From Pseudomonas sp. GD04019 (lineage in GTDB: Bacteria > Pseudomonadota > Gammaproteobacteria > Pseudomonadales > Pseudomonadaceae), in NCBI RefSeq assembly GCF_029837695.1, contig NZ_JAOEEA010000004.1:186001-250000 (forward strand): DNA of 64,000 bases. Direction: 5' to 3'. Below the pieces are notes generated by a model. That model was not told the DNA's origin. It was given only the letters and a program-made list of their open reading frames with translations, and did no database searches. Below are positions 1 to 12,739 of the stretch, piece after piece. The number at the start of each line of letters is the position of its first letter. Positions within the stretch are counted from its first letter, which is position 1. The position numbers and the translations under genes were made by a program.

Positions 1-107
1 CGATGGGTTGCCGAGCATCCGGGCGCAAGCCTGGCGGGAGCCCGGAGTATAACAGAGCAACATGGCTACGCCGCTAGCTGCCCGTCGCCTGATTTTCGTG
101 GCCTGGG
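1..107. other. Left edge, no gene seen
   Basis: Short stretch before the stop codon of the first gene. A TATACT hexamer reads leftward at 46–51 and could be the -10 of a promoter for a gene outside the window, but no -35 partner is evident. Nothing else is supported. Confidence 0.3.
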
Positions 108-878
108 TCAATCCTTGGCGGCGATCGGCGCATCGGCCGGCTCGGCATAGCGCGCCTGCAGGCGGGCGTAGGCCGGCTCGCGCTTGAAGCGGCGCAGCTC
201 GCGGGCGAAGTGCTCGGCCAATGCCGCCAGTTCCGGCGTGCGGCGCAGGGCCAGGTAGAGGCGGTCCTCGCCGACGGCCTTGCGGTTGTAGCCGAGCTGC
301 GCGCCGAGCCCCAGGCGCGCGGCCAGGTACATGCCGGCGCGGCGGTCGTTGACCACCAGGTCCACCCGCTGGCGCACCAGCTTGCCCAGGTTGGCCTCGT
401 GGGTCGGCGCTTCCTCACGGCTGAACAGGCGCGACTCGCGGAAGGCCTGGTCGTTGTACCAGTAGCCGGGCGAAGTGCCGATCAGCAGGTCGCGCAGGTC
501 GTCCAGCTTGCGGTAGGGGTAGGGGCGTTGGCGGGCATAGAACAGCACGAACTCCACCTCCGACAGCGGCTCCTCGATGAACAGCATCTGCGGCTCGCGT
601 TCGGCGATGTGGAAGATATCGAGGACGCCGTCGGCATGCCCCTGCTCGAAGGCCAGCAGGCAGCGCTTCCACGGCAGGAATTGCCACTCGACTTCCACGC
701 CCAGGCGGCGCAGCACTTCGGCGCTGGTCTCGTAGTCGAGCCCGGCCGGCTGGCCGTTCTCCTCGTAGACGTAGGGAGCCCAGGCCTCGGTGACGATGCG
801 CAGCGGCTCCGCCCGCGCCGTGACGGCGAGGCAGAGCAGCAGTGAGGTGGCGTAAATATGGCGCTGGAATAATGGCAT
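108..878 (-). CDS. Periplasmic solute-binding protein, family 3 (SBP_bac_3)
   Basis: A 256-residue protein beginning MPLFQRHIYA, with a signal peptide ending near ARA. The mature start EPLRIVTEAWAPYVYEENG is the typical first strand of amino-acid ABC-transporter binding proteins, followed by a GLDYETSAEVLRRLG-type helix. I chose the ATG at 878 because a longer start would put 11 residues ahead of the hydrophobic signal. No permease or ATPase is adjacent, so it is an orphan of the kind common in Pseudomonas; the ligand cannot be read from sequence. A second protein of the same family lies at 23044–23802. Confidence 0.8.
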   Translation of the reverse strand: MPLFQRHIYATSLLLCLAVTARAEPLRIVTEAWAPYVYEENGQPAGLDYETSAEVLRRLGVEVEWQFLPWKRCLLAFEQGHADGVLDIFHIAEREPQMLFIEEPLSEVEFVLFYARQRPYPYRKLDDLRDLLIGTSPGYWYNDQAFRESRLFSREEAPTHEANLGKLVRQRVDLVVNDRRAGMYLAARLGLGAQLGYNRKAVGEDRLYLALRRTPELAALAEHFARELRRFKREPAYARLQARYAEPADAPIAAKD

Positions 879-937
879 TGCGCCAGAGTAGCGAGATTGC
901 CTCTGCCGCAACAGTGATCAATTGGTCGAATGCGGGA

Positions 938-2314
938 CTAACTGACCACTCGGTAGCAGGGCACATAGGCGCTGCCGCCCGGCAGCTTCATGCGATGCTG
1001 TTCGACGAAGGCCTGCAGCAACCGGTCCAGCGGACGCATGATGGTCGGGTCGCCCTTGATCTCGTACGGGCCGTGGGCCTCGATCATGCGGATGCCGTGG
1101 GCCTTGACGTTGCCGGCGACAATGCCGGAAAAGGCGCGGCGTAGGTTGGCGGCCAGTTCGTGCAGCGGCTGCTCGCGGGTCAGGTTGAGCGCGGCCATGC
1201 TGGCGTGGGTCGGCTCGAACGGACGCTGGAAGCCCTCGTCGATCTTCAGCAGCCAGTTGAAGTGGAAGGCATCGTTGCGCTCGCGGCGGAACTGCTCGAC
1301 TTCCTTGATGCCTGCGGCCATGCGCCGCGCTACTTCGGCCGGATCGTTGACGACCATCTGGTAGCGCTGCTGGGCGGTCCTGCCCAGGGTCGCGCCGATG
1401 AAGTCATGCAGCTGCTGCAGGTAGGGTTCGGCGCTGCGCGGTCCGGTGAGGATCACCGGGAAGGGCAGCTCGGCGTTGTCCGGGTGGGTGAGGATGCCGA
1501 GCAGGTAGAGGAACTCCTCGGCCGTGCCGACTCCGCCGGGGAAGATGATGATGCCGTGGCCGACGCGGACGAAGGCCTCCAGGCGCTTCTCGATGTCCGG
1601 CAGGATCACCAGCTCGTTGACGATGGGGTTGGGCGCCTCGGCGGCGATGATGCCGGGCTCGGTCAGGCCCAGGTAGCGCGCGCCGACGATGCGCTGCTTG
1701 GCGTGGGCGATGGTGGCACCCTTCATCGGCCCCTTCATCACGCCCGGGCCGCAGCCGGTGCAGACGTCCAGGCGGCGCAGGCCGAGTTCGTGGCCGACCT
1801 TCTTGGTGTACTTGTATTCCTCGGTGCTGATCGAGTGACCGCCCCAGCACACCGCCATCCGCGGCTCGACGCCGGCGCGCAGGGTGCGGGCGTTGCGCAG
1901 CAGGTGGAAGACATAGTCGGTGATGCCCTGGGAGCTGTCGAAGTCGATGCGCTGGTTTTCCAGCTCGCTCTGGGTGTAGACGATGTCGCGCAGGGCGCTG
2001 AACAGCATCTCGCGCGTGCTGGCGATCATCTCGCCGTCGACGAAGGCGTCGGCCGGGGCGTTGCGCAGCTCCAGGCGGATGCCGCGATCCTGCTGGTGGA
2101 TGATCACCTCGAAATCCGGGTAGGCCTCGAGGATGGTCTTGGCGTTGTCGCTGTGCGAGCCGGTGTTGAGGATCGCCAGGGCGCATTGGCGGAACAGGGC
2201 GTAGATGGTGCCGGAGCCGGTTTCGCGCAGTTGCTGCACTTCGCGCTGGGAGAGGGTTTCGAGGCTGCCCTTGGGGCTAACCGAGGCGTTGATCTTGTTG
2301 CGTACCAGAGTCAT
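938..2314 (-). CDS. ppnN: Nucleotide 5'-monophosphate nucleosidase, LOG/YgdH family
   Basis: A 458-residue protein matching the length and N-terminal pattern of E. coli PpnN (ISPxGSxxxLSQxEV here SVSPKGSLETLSQREV). The LOG-family nucleotide-binding motif PGGVGTAEEF is present in the last half, as is the GCGPGVMKGPMKGA segment. Family role: hydrolysis of the N-glycosidic bond of nucleoside monophosphates for purine salvage, controlled by (p)ppGpp in E. coli. The start at 2314 (MTLVRNK) is preferred to an upstream ATG, which adds an Arg-rich leader unlike the family. It stands alone on the minus strand, 108 bp after metF. Confidence 0.9.
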   Translation of the reverse strand: MTLVRNKINASVSPKGSLETLSQREVQQLRETGSGTIYALFRQCALAILNTGSHSDNAKTILEAYPDFEVIIHQQDRGIRLELRNAPADAFVDGEMIASTREMLFSALRDIVYTQSELENQRIDFDSSQGITDYVFHLLRNARTLRAGVEPRMAVCWGGHSISTEEYKYTKKVGHELGLRRLDVCTGCGPGVMKGPMKGATIAHAKQRIVGARYLGLTEPGIIAAEAPNPIVNELVILPDIEKRLEAFVRVGHGIIIFPGGVGTAEEFLYLLGILTHPDNAELPFPVILTGPRSAEPYLQQLHDFIGATLGRTAQQRYQMVVNDPAEVARRMAAGIKEVEQFRRERNDAFHFNWLLKIDEGFQRPFEPTHASMAALNLTREQPLHELAANLRRAFSGIVAGNVKAHGIRMIEAHGPYEIKGDPTIMRPLDRLLQAFVEQHRMKLPGGSAYVPCYRVVS

Positions 2315-2422
2315 CAAGGCTTCCGTGTCGGACGCGCGCCTGCGCCGGAACGGCGGCGCGCAGGGTGTGTCTGGCATGAGATCGCGCCGCCGTCGCGAAG
2401 TTGCCGGGGCGGCGCGCTCGCC

Positions 2423-3268
2423 TCAGCGGGGCAGCTTGAGGTTGTTCCAGATGGCCAGGCTGGCATCGGCCTGGTTGAGAGTATAGAAGTGCAGGCCCGG
2501 GGCGCCGCCTTGCAGCAGGCGCTCGCACATCTCGCTGACCACCTGCTCGCCGAAGGCCTGGATGCTCTCCAGGTCGTCGCCGTAGGCTTCCAGCTGCTTG
2601 CGGATCCAGCGCGGAATCTCGGCGCCGCAGGCGTCGGAGAAGCGCGCCAGCTTGCTGTAGTTGGTGATCGGCATGATGCCCGGCACGATTGGCAGGTCAA
2701 CGCCCAGCTTGCGTACGCGTTCGACGAAGTAGAAGTAGCAGTCGGCGCTGAAGAAGTACTGGGTGATGGCGCTATTGGCACCGGCCTGGCACTTGCGCAC
2801 GAAGTTCTGCAGGTCGTCCTCGTAGCTGCGCGCCTGCGGATGCACTTCCGGGTAGGCGGCCACTTCGATATGGAAGTGATCGCCGGTTTCGCTGCGGATG
2901 AACTCCACCAGTTCGTTGGCGTAGCGCAGCTCACCGCTGGCCATGCCCATGCCGGACGGCAGGTCGCCGCGCAGGGCGACGATGCGTTTGATCCCGGAGT
3001 TCTTGTACTGGCTGAGCAGGCTGCGCAGCTCGTCTTTGCTGTCACCGACGCAGGACAGGTGCGGCGCGGTCGGCACGCCGACATCGCCATCCAGCTGCAT
3101 CACGGTGTTCAGGGTGCGATCGCGGGTGGAGCCACCGGCACCGTAGGTGCAGGAGAAGAAGTCCGGGTTGTAGCCGGCCAGCTGGCGGGCCACGCCCATC
3201 AGCTTCTCGTGACCGGCGTCGGTCTTGGTGGGGAAGAACTCGAAACTGTAGCGACGTTCTTGCGACAT
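2423..3268 (-). CDS. metF: 5,10-methylenetetrahydrofolate reductase
   Basis: A 281-residue MetF that makes 5-methyl-THF for methionine synthase, using FAD and NADH. The start SFEFFPTKTD carries the conserved catalytic-region Glu; the folate-binding segment LRGDLPSG and the PGIMPI motif are visible. The start MSQERRYSFEFF at 3268 is chosen over one 7 codons upstream because the barrel begins immediately. It lies 60 bp downstream of ahcY on the same strand, and both serve the methyl cycle. A strong hairpin sits in the gap. Confidence 0.95.
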   Translation of the reverse strand: MSQERRYSFEFFPTKTDAGHEKLMGVARQLAGYNPDFFSCTYGAGGSTRDRTLNTVMQLDGDVGVPTAPHLSCVGDSKDELRSLLSQYKNSGIKRIVALRGDLPSGMGMASGELRYANELVEFIRSETGDHFHIEVAAYPEVHPQARSYEDDLQNFVRKCQAGANSAITQYFFSADCYFYFVERVRKLGVDLPIVPGIMPITNYSKLARFSDACGAEIPRWIRKQLEAYGDDLESIQAFGEQVVSEMCERLLQGGAPGLHFYTLNQADASLAIWNNLKLPR

Positions 3269-3292
3269 ATATCTGGTCCTTGCAGACACGAA

Positions 3293-3320
3293 GAAGGCGG
3301 GGCGTTGCCGCCCCGCCTTC
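3293..3320 (-). terminator. GC-rich hairpin between ahcY and metF
   Basis: Perfect 12-bp stem (GAAGGCGGGGCG with its complement) and a TTGC loop, just downstream of the ahcY stop. There is no strong U-tract in the minus direction, so it may be a partial terminator or an mRNA-stabilising hairpin setting ahcY versus metF levels. Confidence 0.5.
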
Positions 3321-3328
3321 CCGGTGCA

Positions 3329-4837
<1,509 letters not shown>

Positions 4838-4883
4838 AGGTGGCGGGCACGAGCGGACTGAGCCGATCGCGTGAAGCCCGGCG

Positions 4884-4912
4884 ATTATAGCCAGCCTGAC
4901 AGCGTTGCCCAA
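4884..4912 (-). promoter_or_regulatory. Sigma-70 promoter of ahcY
   Basis: A perfect TATAAT (4884–4889, minus strand) with a weak TTGGGC -35 at 4907–4912, 17-nt spacer. It would start transcription around 4877, about 40 nt before the riboswitch aptamer. Confidence 0.65.
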
Positions 4913-4953
4913 GGTCTTCCGTCGTCATTCGATGGGGCAGTTGGGCGCGTGTT

Positions 4954-4970
4954 TGCACCGGGCTGGTGCG
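4954..4970. promoter_or_regulatory. NtrC-like binding site before the first chemoreceptor gene
   Basis: TGCACC-N5-GGTGCG matches the NtrC consensus TGCACC-N5-GGTGCA at 11 of 12 positions. Its centre is about 74 bp upstream of the start predicted from the sigma-54 element at 5010–5024, a usual distance for an enhancer-binding protein. Confidence 0.55.
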
Positions 4971-5009
4971 AAACGGCGCTCCTGACCGTCCGGACAGGCG
5001 CTCGGGCGC

Positions 5010-5025
5010 TGGCCATGATTTTGCT
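5010..5025 (+). promoter_or_regulatory. Sigma-54 promoter of the chemoreceptor gene
   Basis: TGGCCA-N5-TTGCT with the invariant GG and GC exactly 10 nt apart (consensus TGGCAC-N5-TTGC). Predicted start near 5036, 43 nt before the ATG at 5079. The NtrC-like site upstream makes a nitrogen-controlled promoter plausible. Confidence 0.5.
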
Positions 5026-5078
5026 TGGCCCGGGTATTGGTAGCCGGTTTGGCTGCCGCTCTGCCCGGAGTCATCGCC

Positions 5079-6665
5079 ATGTCGCCCACCCGCTTCTTCG
5101 ACAATCTGCTGCGCCTGATTGGCCTGCGCACCCTCAATCAGCAGTTCCTGTTCTCCTATGCGCTGATGTTCGTGCTCGCGGTCACCGCCTCGGTGGCGCT
5201 GCACCTGAGCATGTCGGTGTCGCCGGAGACCATCAACGTGGCCGGCGCCCAGCGCATGCTCAGCCAGAAGATGACCAAGGAGGCGTTGCTGCTGCGCCAG
5301 GGCGCCAGCGAACGCAAGACGCTGGAGGCGACCATCGCCCAGTTCGACCAGGCCCACCGCGACCTGCTGGCCGGCAACCCGGCGCGCAATATCAGCGTGA
5401 TCCAGGCGCCGGCGATCCAGGCGCAGATGGCCAGGGTCGGTCAGCTGTGGAGCGCCTTCCGTCCGCGCCTGGAACAGGCCGCCGGTGGCGGTGACGCCGA
5501 CCTGGCTGCGCTGGAGGCGGCCTCGCTGACCCTGCTCAAGGAGATGAACCAGGCGGTGGGACTGATGGCCGCGCATGCCGAGAACTCGCAGCGTCGGCAG
5601 ATGTGGCTGGCCTTCGCCTGCGTGCTGGGCATCCTGGCCCTGGTGGTGCTCGGCCGGCAGTTCGGCCTCAGCCCGCTGATGCGCGACCTGCGCGCGGTGG
5701 AGGGCGCGCTGACCAGGGTTGGCGCCGGCGACTTCACCGGCGCCCTGCAGGGCGGCCAGGCGGACAACGAGATCGGCCGCATCTTCGCCGGCTACAACCG
5801 CATGCAGGAGCAGGTGCGCGCGCTGCTGGCGCAGGTCAAGGACAGCGGCGAGCGTACCCGCCGGCATGTCGACCAGGCGGCCAGCGCTGCCGGTGCGGCG
5901 GGCGAGGACGTGCGCCAGCAGCACGAGGATCTGGATCAGGTGGCCACGGCGATGAACGAGATGAGCGCCACCGTGGCCGAGGTCGCGCGCCACGCGGTGG
6001 GCGCCGCCGATTCGGCGCGCGGCGCCGACGGCCATGCCCGCTCCGGCCAGCAGGCCGTGCGGCGCAGTGCGGAGCTGATCGAGGCGCTGACCGGCCAGCT
6101 GCAGCACAGCGGGCGCCAGGTCGAACAACTGGAGGCGGAGACCGCCGGCGTCGGCCAGGTGCTGGAGGTGATCACCGGCATCGCCCAGCAGACCAACCTG
6201 CTGGCGCTCAATGCAGCCATCGAGGCGGCGCGGGCCGGCGAGGCCGGGCGCGGTTTTGCCGTGGTCGCCGACGAGGTGCGCACCCTGGCCAGCCGCACCC
6301 AGCAGAGCACCGGCGAGATCCAGGCGATGATCCAGCGCCTGCAGGACGGCGCGCGCCAGGCGGTGGTGGCGATGCAGCAGAGCGAGGGCATGGCGCGGCA
6401 GAACCTGCAGCACATCGGCGAGGCCACGGCGGTGCTCGGGCATATCGTCGGCGCGGTGGACAGCATCAATGCGATGAACGCGCAGATCGCCACCGCCGCC
6501 GAGCAACAGAGCCAGGTGGCGGCGGAGATCGACCAGCGCATCGTGCACATCTCCGGCCTGGCCGAGCGCAGCCACGGCGATGCCGAGCGGGTGGTGGAGG
6601 CCAGTGCGGAGATCCAGGCCGAGGTGCGCCGGCTCAACGAGCAGCTTGGGCGCTTCCGCACCTGA
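5079..6665 (+). CDS. Methyl-accepting chemotaxis protein with PilJ-type sensor domain
   Basis: A 528-residue membrane chemoreceptor. Order: TM1 about residues 22–42; a periplasmic helical domain with the PilJ-family signature [18 protein letters not shown] (about 53–70); TM2 about 185–205; HAMP; and a cytoplasmic signalling hairpin containing [22 protein letters not shown] 5079 is preferred to a start 18 codons upstream because GGAG at 5067–5070 precedes it. P. aeruginosa McpN, a nitrate chemoreceptor, has the same sensor-domain type. With the sigma-54/NtrC signals upstream, a nitrogen-source sensor is plausible; the ligand assignment is inference. Confidence 0.88.
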   Translation: MSPTRFFDNLLRLIGLRTLNQQFLFSYALMFVLAVTASVALHLSMSVSPETINVAGAQRMLSQKMTKEALLLRQGASERKTLEATIAQFDQAHRDLLAGNPARNISVIQAPAIQAQMARVGQLWSAFRPRLEQAAGGGDADLAALEAASLTLLKEMNQAVGLMAAHAENSQRRQMWLAFACVLGILALVVLGRQFGLSPLMRDLRAVEGALTRVGAGDFTGALQGGQADNEIGRIFAGYNRMQEQVRALLAQVKDSGERTRRHVDQAASAAGAAGEDVRQQHEDLDQVATAMNEMSATVAEVARHAVGAADSARGADGHARSGQQAVRRSAELIEALTGQLQHSGRQVEQLEAETAGVGQVLEVITGIAQQTNLLALNAAIEAARAGEAGRGFAVVADEVRTLASRTQQSTGEIQAMIQRLQDGARQAVVAMQQSEGMARQNLQHIGEATAVLGHIVGAVDSINAMNAQIATAAEQQSQVAAEIDQRIVHISGLAERSHGDAERVVEASAEIQAEVRRLNEQLGRFRT

Positions 6666-6762
6666 GAGGCTATCGGGCCGATTGAAAACCTTGCCGGGAC
6701 AGCGGCGCCGCTGCGGTTCATCCTGTCGCTCGAAACTGACCGACTAGACAGGAGAAGTGGCG

Positions 6763-7167
6763 ATGAAATTCCACACACGCAAATGGGTGAAACCCGAAGA
6801 CCTCAACCCCAACGGCACCTTGTTCGGCGGTAGCCTGCTGAAGTGGATCGACGAGGAAGCGGCGATCTACGCCATCATCCAGCTCGACAGCCAGAAGGTG
6901 GTGACCAAGCTGATCTCCGAGATCAACTTCGTCAGCTCGGCGCGCCAGGGCGACATCATCGAGCTGGGCATCACCGCCACGGAGTTCGGCCGCACGTCGC
7001 TGACCCTGCGTTGCGAGGTGCGCAACAAGATCACCCGCAAGAGCATCCTGACCATCGACAAGCTGGTGTTCGTCAACGTGGATGCGGATGGACTGGCGAC
7101 GCCGCATGGCAAGACGCAGATCAGCTACATCCGCGACCGCTTCCCCGAGCAGGCTGCGGCATCCTAA
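6763..7167 (+). CDS. Acyl-CoA thioesterase, hotdog fold
   Basis: A 134-residue single-hotdog thioesterase of the YciA/BFIT type, which hydrolyses acyl-CoA to free acid and CoA in the cytoplasm. The HDIN-like segment is NPNGTLFGGSLLKWIDEEAA, where Asp/Glu of the hotdog helix are catalytic in relatives; a QGDIIELG strand follows. GGAGA at 6751–6755 fits the ATG at 6763 (7-nt spacing) far better than the in-frame GTG at 6757. Chain-length preference is not readable from sequence. Confidence 0.88.
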   Translation: MKFHTRKWVKPEDLNPNGTLFGGSLLKWIDEEAAIYAIIQLDSQKVVTKLISEINFVSSARQGDIIELGITATEFGRTSLTLRCEVRNKITRKSILTIDKLVFVNVDADGLATPHGKTQISYIRDRFPEQAAAS

Positions 7168-7229
7168 CCCTTGGCCGCGGGGCGGAGAGTGGCAATACTG
7201 TCGCCCTCCGTTCCCATCCAGTCGTAACG

Positions 7230-9373
<2,144 letters not shown>

Positions 9374-9446
9374 CTAGCTGCTGCCTGGAGCAAGTGCCCT
9401 GCGCGTTGCCGACAGTGGCTTGGGCCCTTCGGTTTCTGAGCGCCCA

Positions 9447-9478
9447 CAAAAAAGCCCCGCACTGGGCGGGGCTTTTTG
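9447..9478. terminator. Bidirectional Rho-independent terminator, metK/ligB gap
   Basis: AAAAGCCCCGC and GCGGGGCTTTT arms with a short loop, flanked by A- and T-runs on both sides. On the minus strand it lies just downstream of metK and would end its transcript with a six-U tract before ligB. Confidence 0.9.
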
Positions 9479-9493
9479 CATTCCGGGGAAACC

Positions 9494-10684
9494 TTACAGG
9501 CCGGCAGCGGCGCGCAGGTCGGCGACCTTGTCGGTCTTCTCCCAGGTGAAGGTGCTGAAGGTGTCGTTGCCGACGGTCTTCTGCTGCGGGGTGCGGCCGA
9601 AGTGACCGTAGGCCGCGGTCTCCTGGTACATCGGGTGCAGCAGGTCGAGCATCTTGGTGATGGCGTACGGACGCAGGTCGAATACTTCACGCACCAGCTT
9701 GATGATCTTGTCTTCGGCGATCTTGTGGGTGCCGAAGGTGTTGATCGAGATGGAGGTCGGCAGGGCCACGCCGATGGCGTAGGAGACCTGGATCTCGCAG
9801 CGGTCGGCCAGGCCTGCGGCGACGATGTTCTTGGCGACGTAGCGGCCAGCGTAGGCAGCCGAACGGTCGACCTTGGATGGGTCCTTGCCGGAGAAGGCGC
9901 CGCCGCCGTGACGGGCCATGCCGCCGTAGGAGTCGACGATGATCTTGCGGCCGGTCAGGCCGCAGTCGCCCACCGGGCCACCGATGACGAAGTTGCCGGT
10001 CGGGTTGATGTGGAACTGGGTGTCCTTGTGCAGCAGTTCGGCTGGCAGGGCGTGCTTGATGATCAGCTCCATCACGCCTTCACGCAGGTCGGCCAGCGAT
10101 ACTTCCGGGTTGTGCTGGGTGGACAGCACCACGGCGTCGATGCCGACCACTTTGCCGTTCTCGTACTGGCAGGTGACCTGGGACTTGGCGTCCGGACGCA
10201 GCCAGGTCAGCAGACCGGACTTGCGCGCCTCGGCCTGGCGCTCGACCAGGGCGTGGGAGAAGCGGATCGGCGCCGGCATCAGCACGTCGGTTTCGTTGCT
10301 GGCGTAGCCGAACATCAGGCCTTGGTCGCCGGCACCCTGGTCTTCCGGCTTGGCGCGGTCGACACCCTGGTTGATGTCCGGGGACTGCTTGCCAATGATG
10401 TTCATCACGCCGCAGGTGGCGCCGTCGAAGCCGACGTCGGAGCTGGTGTAGCCGATGTCGCAGATCACGTCGCGGACGATCTGCTCCAGGTCGACCCAGG
10501 CGCTGGTGGTGACTTCGCCGGCGACGATGGCGACGCCGGTCTTGACCAGGGTTTCCACGGCCACGCGGGCGTGCTTGTCCTGGGTGATGATGGCGTCGAG
10601 GACGGCATCGGAAATCTGGTCGGCGATCTTGTCCGGGTGGCCTTCGGACACGGATTCGGAGGTAAACAGGGAGTATTCGCTCAT
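9494..10684 (-). CDS. metK: S-adenosylmethionine synthetase
   Basis: A 396-residue MetK that joins ATP and methionine to give SAM. The ATP/methionine-binding motif [18 protein letters not shown] is near the N-terminus, the loop [12 protein letters not shown] follows, and the phosphate-binding [19 protein letters not shown] comes later. Full length for the family. It sits 13 bp downstream of an ArsR-methyltransferase gene on the same strand, probably in one transcript starting at the palindrome near 11746. Confidence 0.98.
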   Translation of the reverse strand: MSEYSLFTSESVSEGHPDKIADQISDAVLDAIITQDKHARVAVETLVKTGVAIVAGEVTTSAWVDLEQIVRDVICDIGYTSSDVGFDGATCGVMNIIGKQSPDINQGVDRAKPEDQGAGDQGLMFGYASNETDVLMPAPIRFSHALVERQAEARKSGLLTWLRPDAKSQVTCQYENGKVVGIDAVVLSTQHNPEVSLADLREGVMELIIKHALPAELLHKDTQFHINPTGNFVIGGPVGDCGLTGRKIIVDSYGGMARHGGGAFSGKDPSKVDRSAAYAGRYVAKNIVAAGLADRCEIQVSYAIGVALPTSISINTFGTHKIAEDKIIKLVREVFDLRPYAITKMLDLLHPMYQETAAYGHFGRTPQQKTVGNDTFSTFTWEKTDKVADLRAAAGL

Positions 10685-10697
10685 TTCAAAATCCTAT

Positions 10698-11693
10698 TCA
10701 TACCTGAGTTTGCTTCGCATCCGGCTTGGCGAAGTGCCGTACCTGAATCTGAAAGCCGTTCTTGAGGCCCACATAGAGGCTCTCGCCGGGCGTGAGCCCC
10801 GCGGCATCGGCCCAGCGGGCCAGATCTTCCTGTTCGAAGCCGAGCCAGAGATCGCCGCAGGCCGTCCTGGCCCAACTCTGGTCATGGCTGCACAACTCGG
10901 TCACCAGCAGGCTGCCGCCATTCTTCACCAGGCGCGCCAGCTGTTTCAGCGCCTCGGCCGGGGCGGCGAAATGGTGCAGCACCATGTTCACCACCACGCA
11001 GTCGGCGGCGCCGATCTCGTCGTTGAGGGCATCGGCGAGTTGTAGCTCGACGTTGCCCAGTTGTTCCTTGTCGCAGCGCTGGCGTGCCAGCTCCAGCATC
11101 GCCTCGCTGTTGTCCAGCGCCACCACGCGGGCGAAGCGCCGCGCCAGCTCGGGCAGGAAGCCGCCGTCGCCGGGGCCGACTTCCAGTGCTGTGCTGCCAG
11201 TCGCAAAACCCAGCGCATCGAGCAGGGCCAGCACGCTGTCGCGGTACTGCGGCAGGCCGGCGATCAGGTCCTGCTGGGCCTGGAACTTGTCCGCCGCCTT
11301 GGCGAAGAAATCGCGACTGGCGGCGGCACGCTGGGCGTGCACGGCGGCGATGCGCTGCTGCACGTCAGCCGGCAGCTGCAGCTCCTCGACTTCCTGCAGC
11401 AGCGCGGCATGCAGGGCGCCGCCGAGCAGCTCACCCTGGGGCAGGGCGCGACGGTAGAACACCGCATTGCCTTCGCGGCGGGTGGCCACCAGGCCGGCCT
11501 GGGCCAGCACCTTGAGGTGGTGGCTCATGCCCGACTGGCCGATGGCGAAGATCTGCGCCAGCTCCAGCACGCCGAACGAGTCGTTGGCCAGCGCGCGCAG
11601 CACATTCAGGCGCAGCGGATCGCCGCCGGCCTTGCACAGGGCGGCGAGCTCATCGGCTGGCTCGAAACGGAGCTGGGGCACGCGCATGTTCAT
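10698..11693 (-). CDS. ArsR-family regulator fused to a SAM-dependent methyltransferase domain (SahR-like)
   Basis: A 331-residue two-domain protein. Residues about 1–95 are an ArsR winged helix (segment QSGMSHHLKVLAQAGLV is the recognition helix). Residues about 140–325 are a class I methyltransferase fold with motif I LEVGPGDGGFLPELA. Regulators of this architecture, called SahR, are known to control methionine-cycle genes in Proteobacteria in response to SAH or SAM. The 13-bp gap to metK and the 26-bp palindrome upstream fit that role. The exact effector and whether the fold retains methyltransferase activity are unknown. ATG 11687 is an alternative start. Confidence 0.85.
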   Translation of the reverse strand: MNMRVPQLRFEPADELAALCKAGGDPLRLNVLRALANDSFGVLELAQIFAIGQSGMSHHLKVLAQAGLVATRREGNAVFYRRALPQGELLGGALHAALLQEVEELQLPADVQQRIAAVHAQRAAASRDFFAKAADKFQAQQDLIAGLPQYRDSVLALLDALGFATGSTALEVGPGDGGFLPELARRFARVVALDNSEAMLELARQRCDKEQLGNVELQLADALNDEIGAADCVVVNMVLHHFAAPAEALKQLARLVKNGGSLLVTELCSHDQSWARTACGDLWLGFEQEDLARWADAAGLTPGESLYVGLKNGFQIQVRHFAKPDAKQTQV

Positions 11694-11733
11694 AGAGGCG
11701 GCAGTCTAGTCGCTCACTTTTCATCCAGCAACA

Positions 11734-11759
11734 GCAATATCAAAAAGTTTTGATATTGC
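11734..11759. promoter_or_regulatory. 26-bp perfect palindrome, probable operator of the ArsR–metK unit
   Basis: Two perfect 12-nt arms (GCAATATCAAAA and its complement) around AG, 41–66 bp upstream of the ArsR start. The AT-rich arms and lack of a downstream U-tract argue against a terminator. ArsR-family operators are typically such palindromes. It overlaps the last codons and the TGA stop of the LysR gene at 11740–12630. Confidence 0.75.
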
Positions 11760-12630
11760 CTGTCAGCAGCTCCAGGAAGGCGGCCGGGGCCGGGCTCAGC
11801 TGGCTGTCCTTGCGCCACAGCATGTGCAGCTCGCGCTCGATCTGCAGGTCGCGCACGTCCAGGCGCACCAGGCGGCCATCGGCCAGTTCGTCCTCGACCA
11901 CCAGCTGCGACAGCCAGGCGATGCCATGGCCGCCGGCAATCAGGCGCTTGAGCGCCTCGGTGCCGCCGATGGCCATGCGCGCCTCGGCGTGCAGACCGTG
12001 CTGCGCATAGGCCTGCTCGATGCTGGCGCGGGCGCCGGAGCCGGGCTCGCGCAGGTACAGGTCGTGTTCCTGCAGGTCGCGCCCGTGCAGGCCGCGACGC
12101 CCGGCCAGCGGGTGGGCGGGGCCCACCACCGGCAGCAGCTGGTCGCGGGCCAGGCGGTGGCAGGCATAGTCCTCCTGGGCGAAGGGGCCTTCGACGAAGC
12201 CCAGGGCGATGCTGCCGTCGTCCAGTTGCTGGGTGACTTCGTGGGTGTTGCTCACCCGTAGGTCGACGAATACCTGTGGATGCACGCGGCGGAAGCGGTT
12301 GAGCAGCGGTGGCAGCAGGTAGGCGCCGAGGGTGGCGCTGGCGCCCAGGTACAGCTCGCCGTGGCTGAGGTTGGCGTAGTCGCGCAGGTCGCGTTCGGCG
12401 GCCTGCTCCAGGGCGAAGATGCGCTCGGCGAACTGCAGCAGGCGCTGGCCGCCCTCGGTGGGGGTCACGCCGCGCGGATGGCGATCGAACAGAGCCAGGC
12501 CGAGGCTGGCCTCCAGCTCGCGAATCTCGCGGGTCACCGCCGGCTGGCTGATATGCAGGCGCGCCGCCCCGGCGCTGATGCTGCCGGCCTCGGCAACGGC
12601 GAGGAAGACCTTGAGGTGATGCAGGTTCAT
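11740..12630 (-). CDS. LysR-family transcriptional regulator
   Basis: A 296-residue LysR protein. The N-terminal winged helix starts MNLHHLKVFLAVAEAGSISA with recognition segment ISQPAVTREIRELEASLG; the rest is the periplasmic-binding-protein-like effector domain. The first Met of MNLHHLK (12630) is the family start; longer in-frame starts add a non-homologous leader. It is divergent from the exporter gene at 12740 with a 109-bp shared gap, so it probably controls that gene. The last codons lie inside the palindromic operator of the next gene downstream. Confidence 0.88.
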   Translation of the reverse strand: MNLHHLKVFLAVAEAGSISAGAARLHISQPAVTREIRELEASLGLALFDRHPRGVTPTEGGQRLLQFAERIFALEQAAERDLRDYANLSHGELYLGASATLGAYLLPPLLNRFRRVHPQVFVDLRVSNTHEVTQQLDDGSIALGFVEGPFAQEDYACHRLARDQLLPVVGPAHPLAGRRGLHGRDLQEHDLYLREPGSGARASIEQAYAQHGLHAEARMAIGGTEALKRLIAGGHGIAWLSQLVVEDELADGRLVRLDVRDLQIERELHMLWRKDSQLSPAPAAFLELLTGNIKTF

Positions 12631-12739
12631 CGCGCTTACACATAAATAGAAGGCATGCAGATCATGCTGAATATGTATTTTTAATATGGCAAGCCTCTCT
12701 CTAGCCTTGGCGTCTCGCTGTCTGCCCTTCGGAATTCCC
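12631..12739. promoter_or_regulatory. Divergent LysR/exporter control region
   Basis: AT-rich 109-bp gap between two divergent start codons. It contains the dyad GCATG-N5-CATGC at 12653–12667, a candidate LysR site (T-N11-A type spacing), next to an AT-rich stretch near 12668–12690. No clear sigma-70 hexamer pair can be assigned with confidence. Confidence 0.45.

Noticed and set aside
11734..11759. Palindrome as a terminator of the LysR gene
   Set aside because: AT-rich arms and no U-tract; it begins inside the coding sequence. An operator for the downstream regulator gene is more likely.
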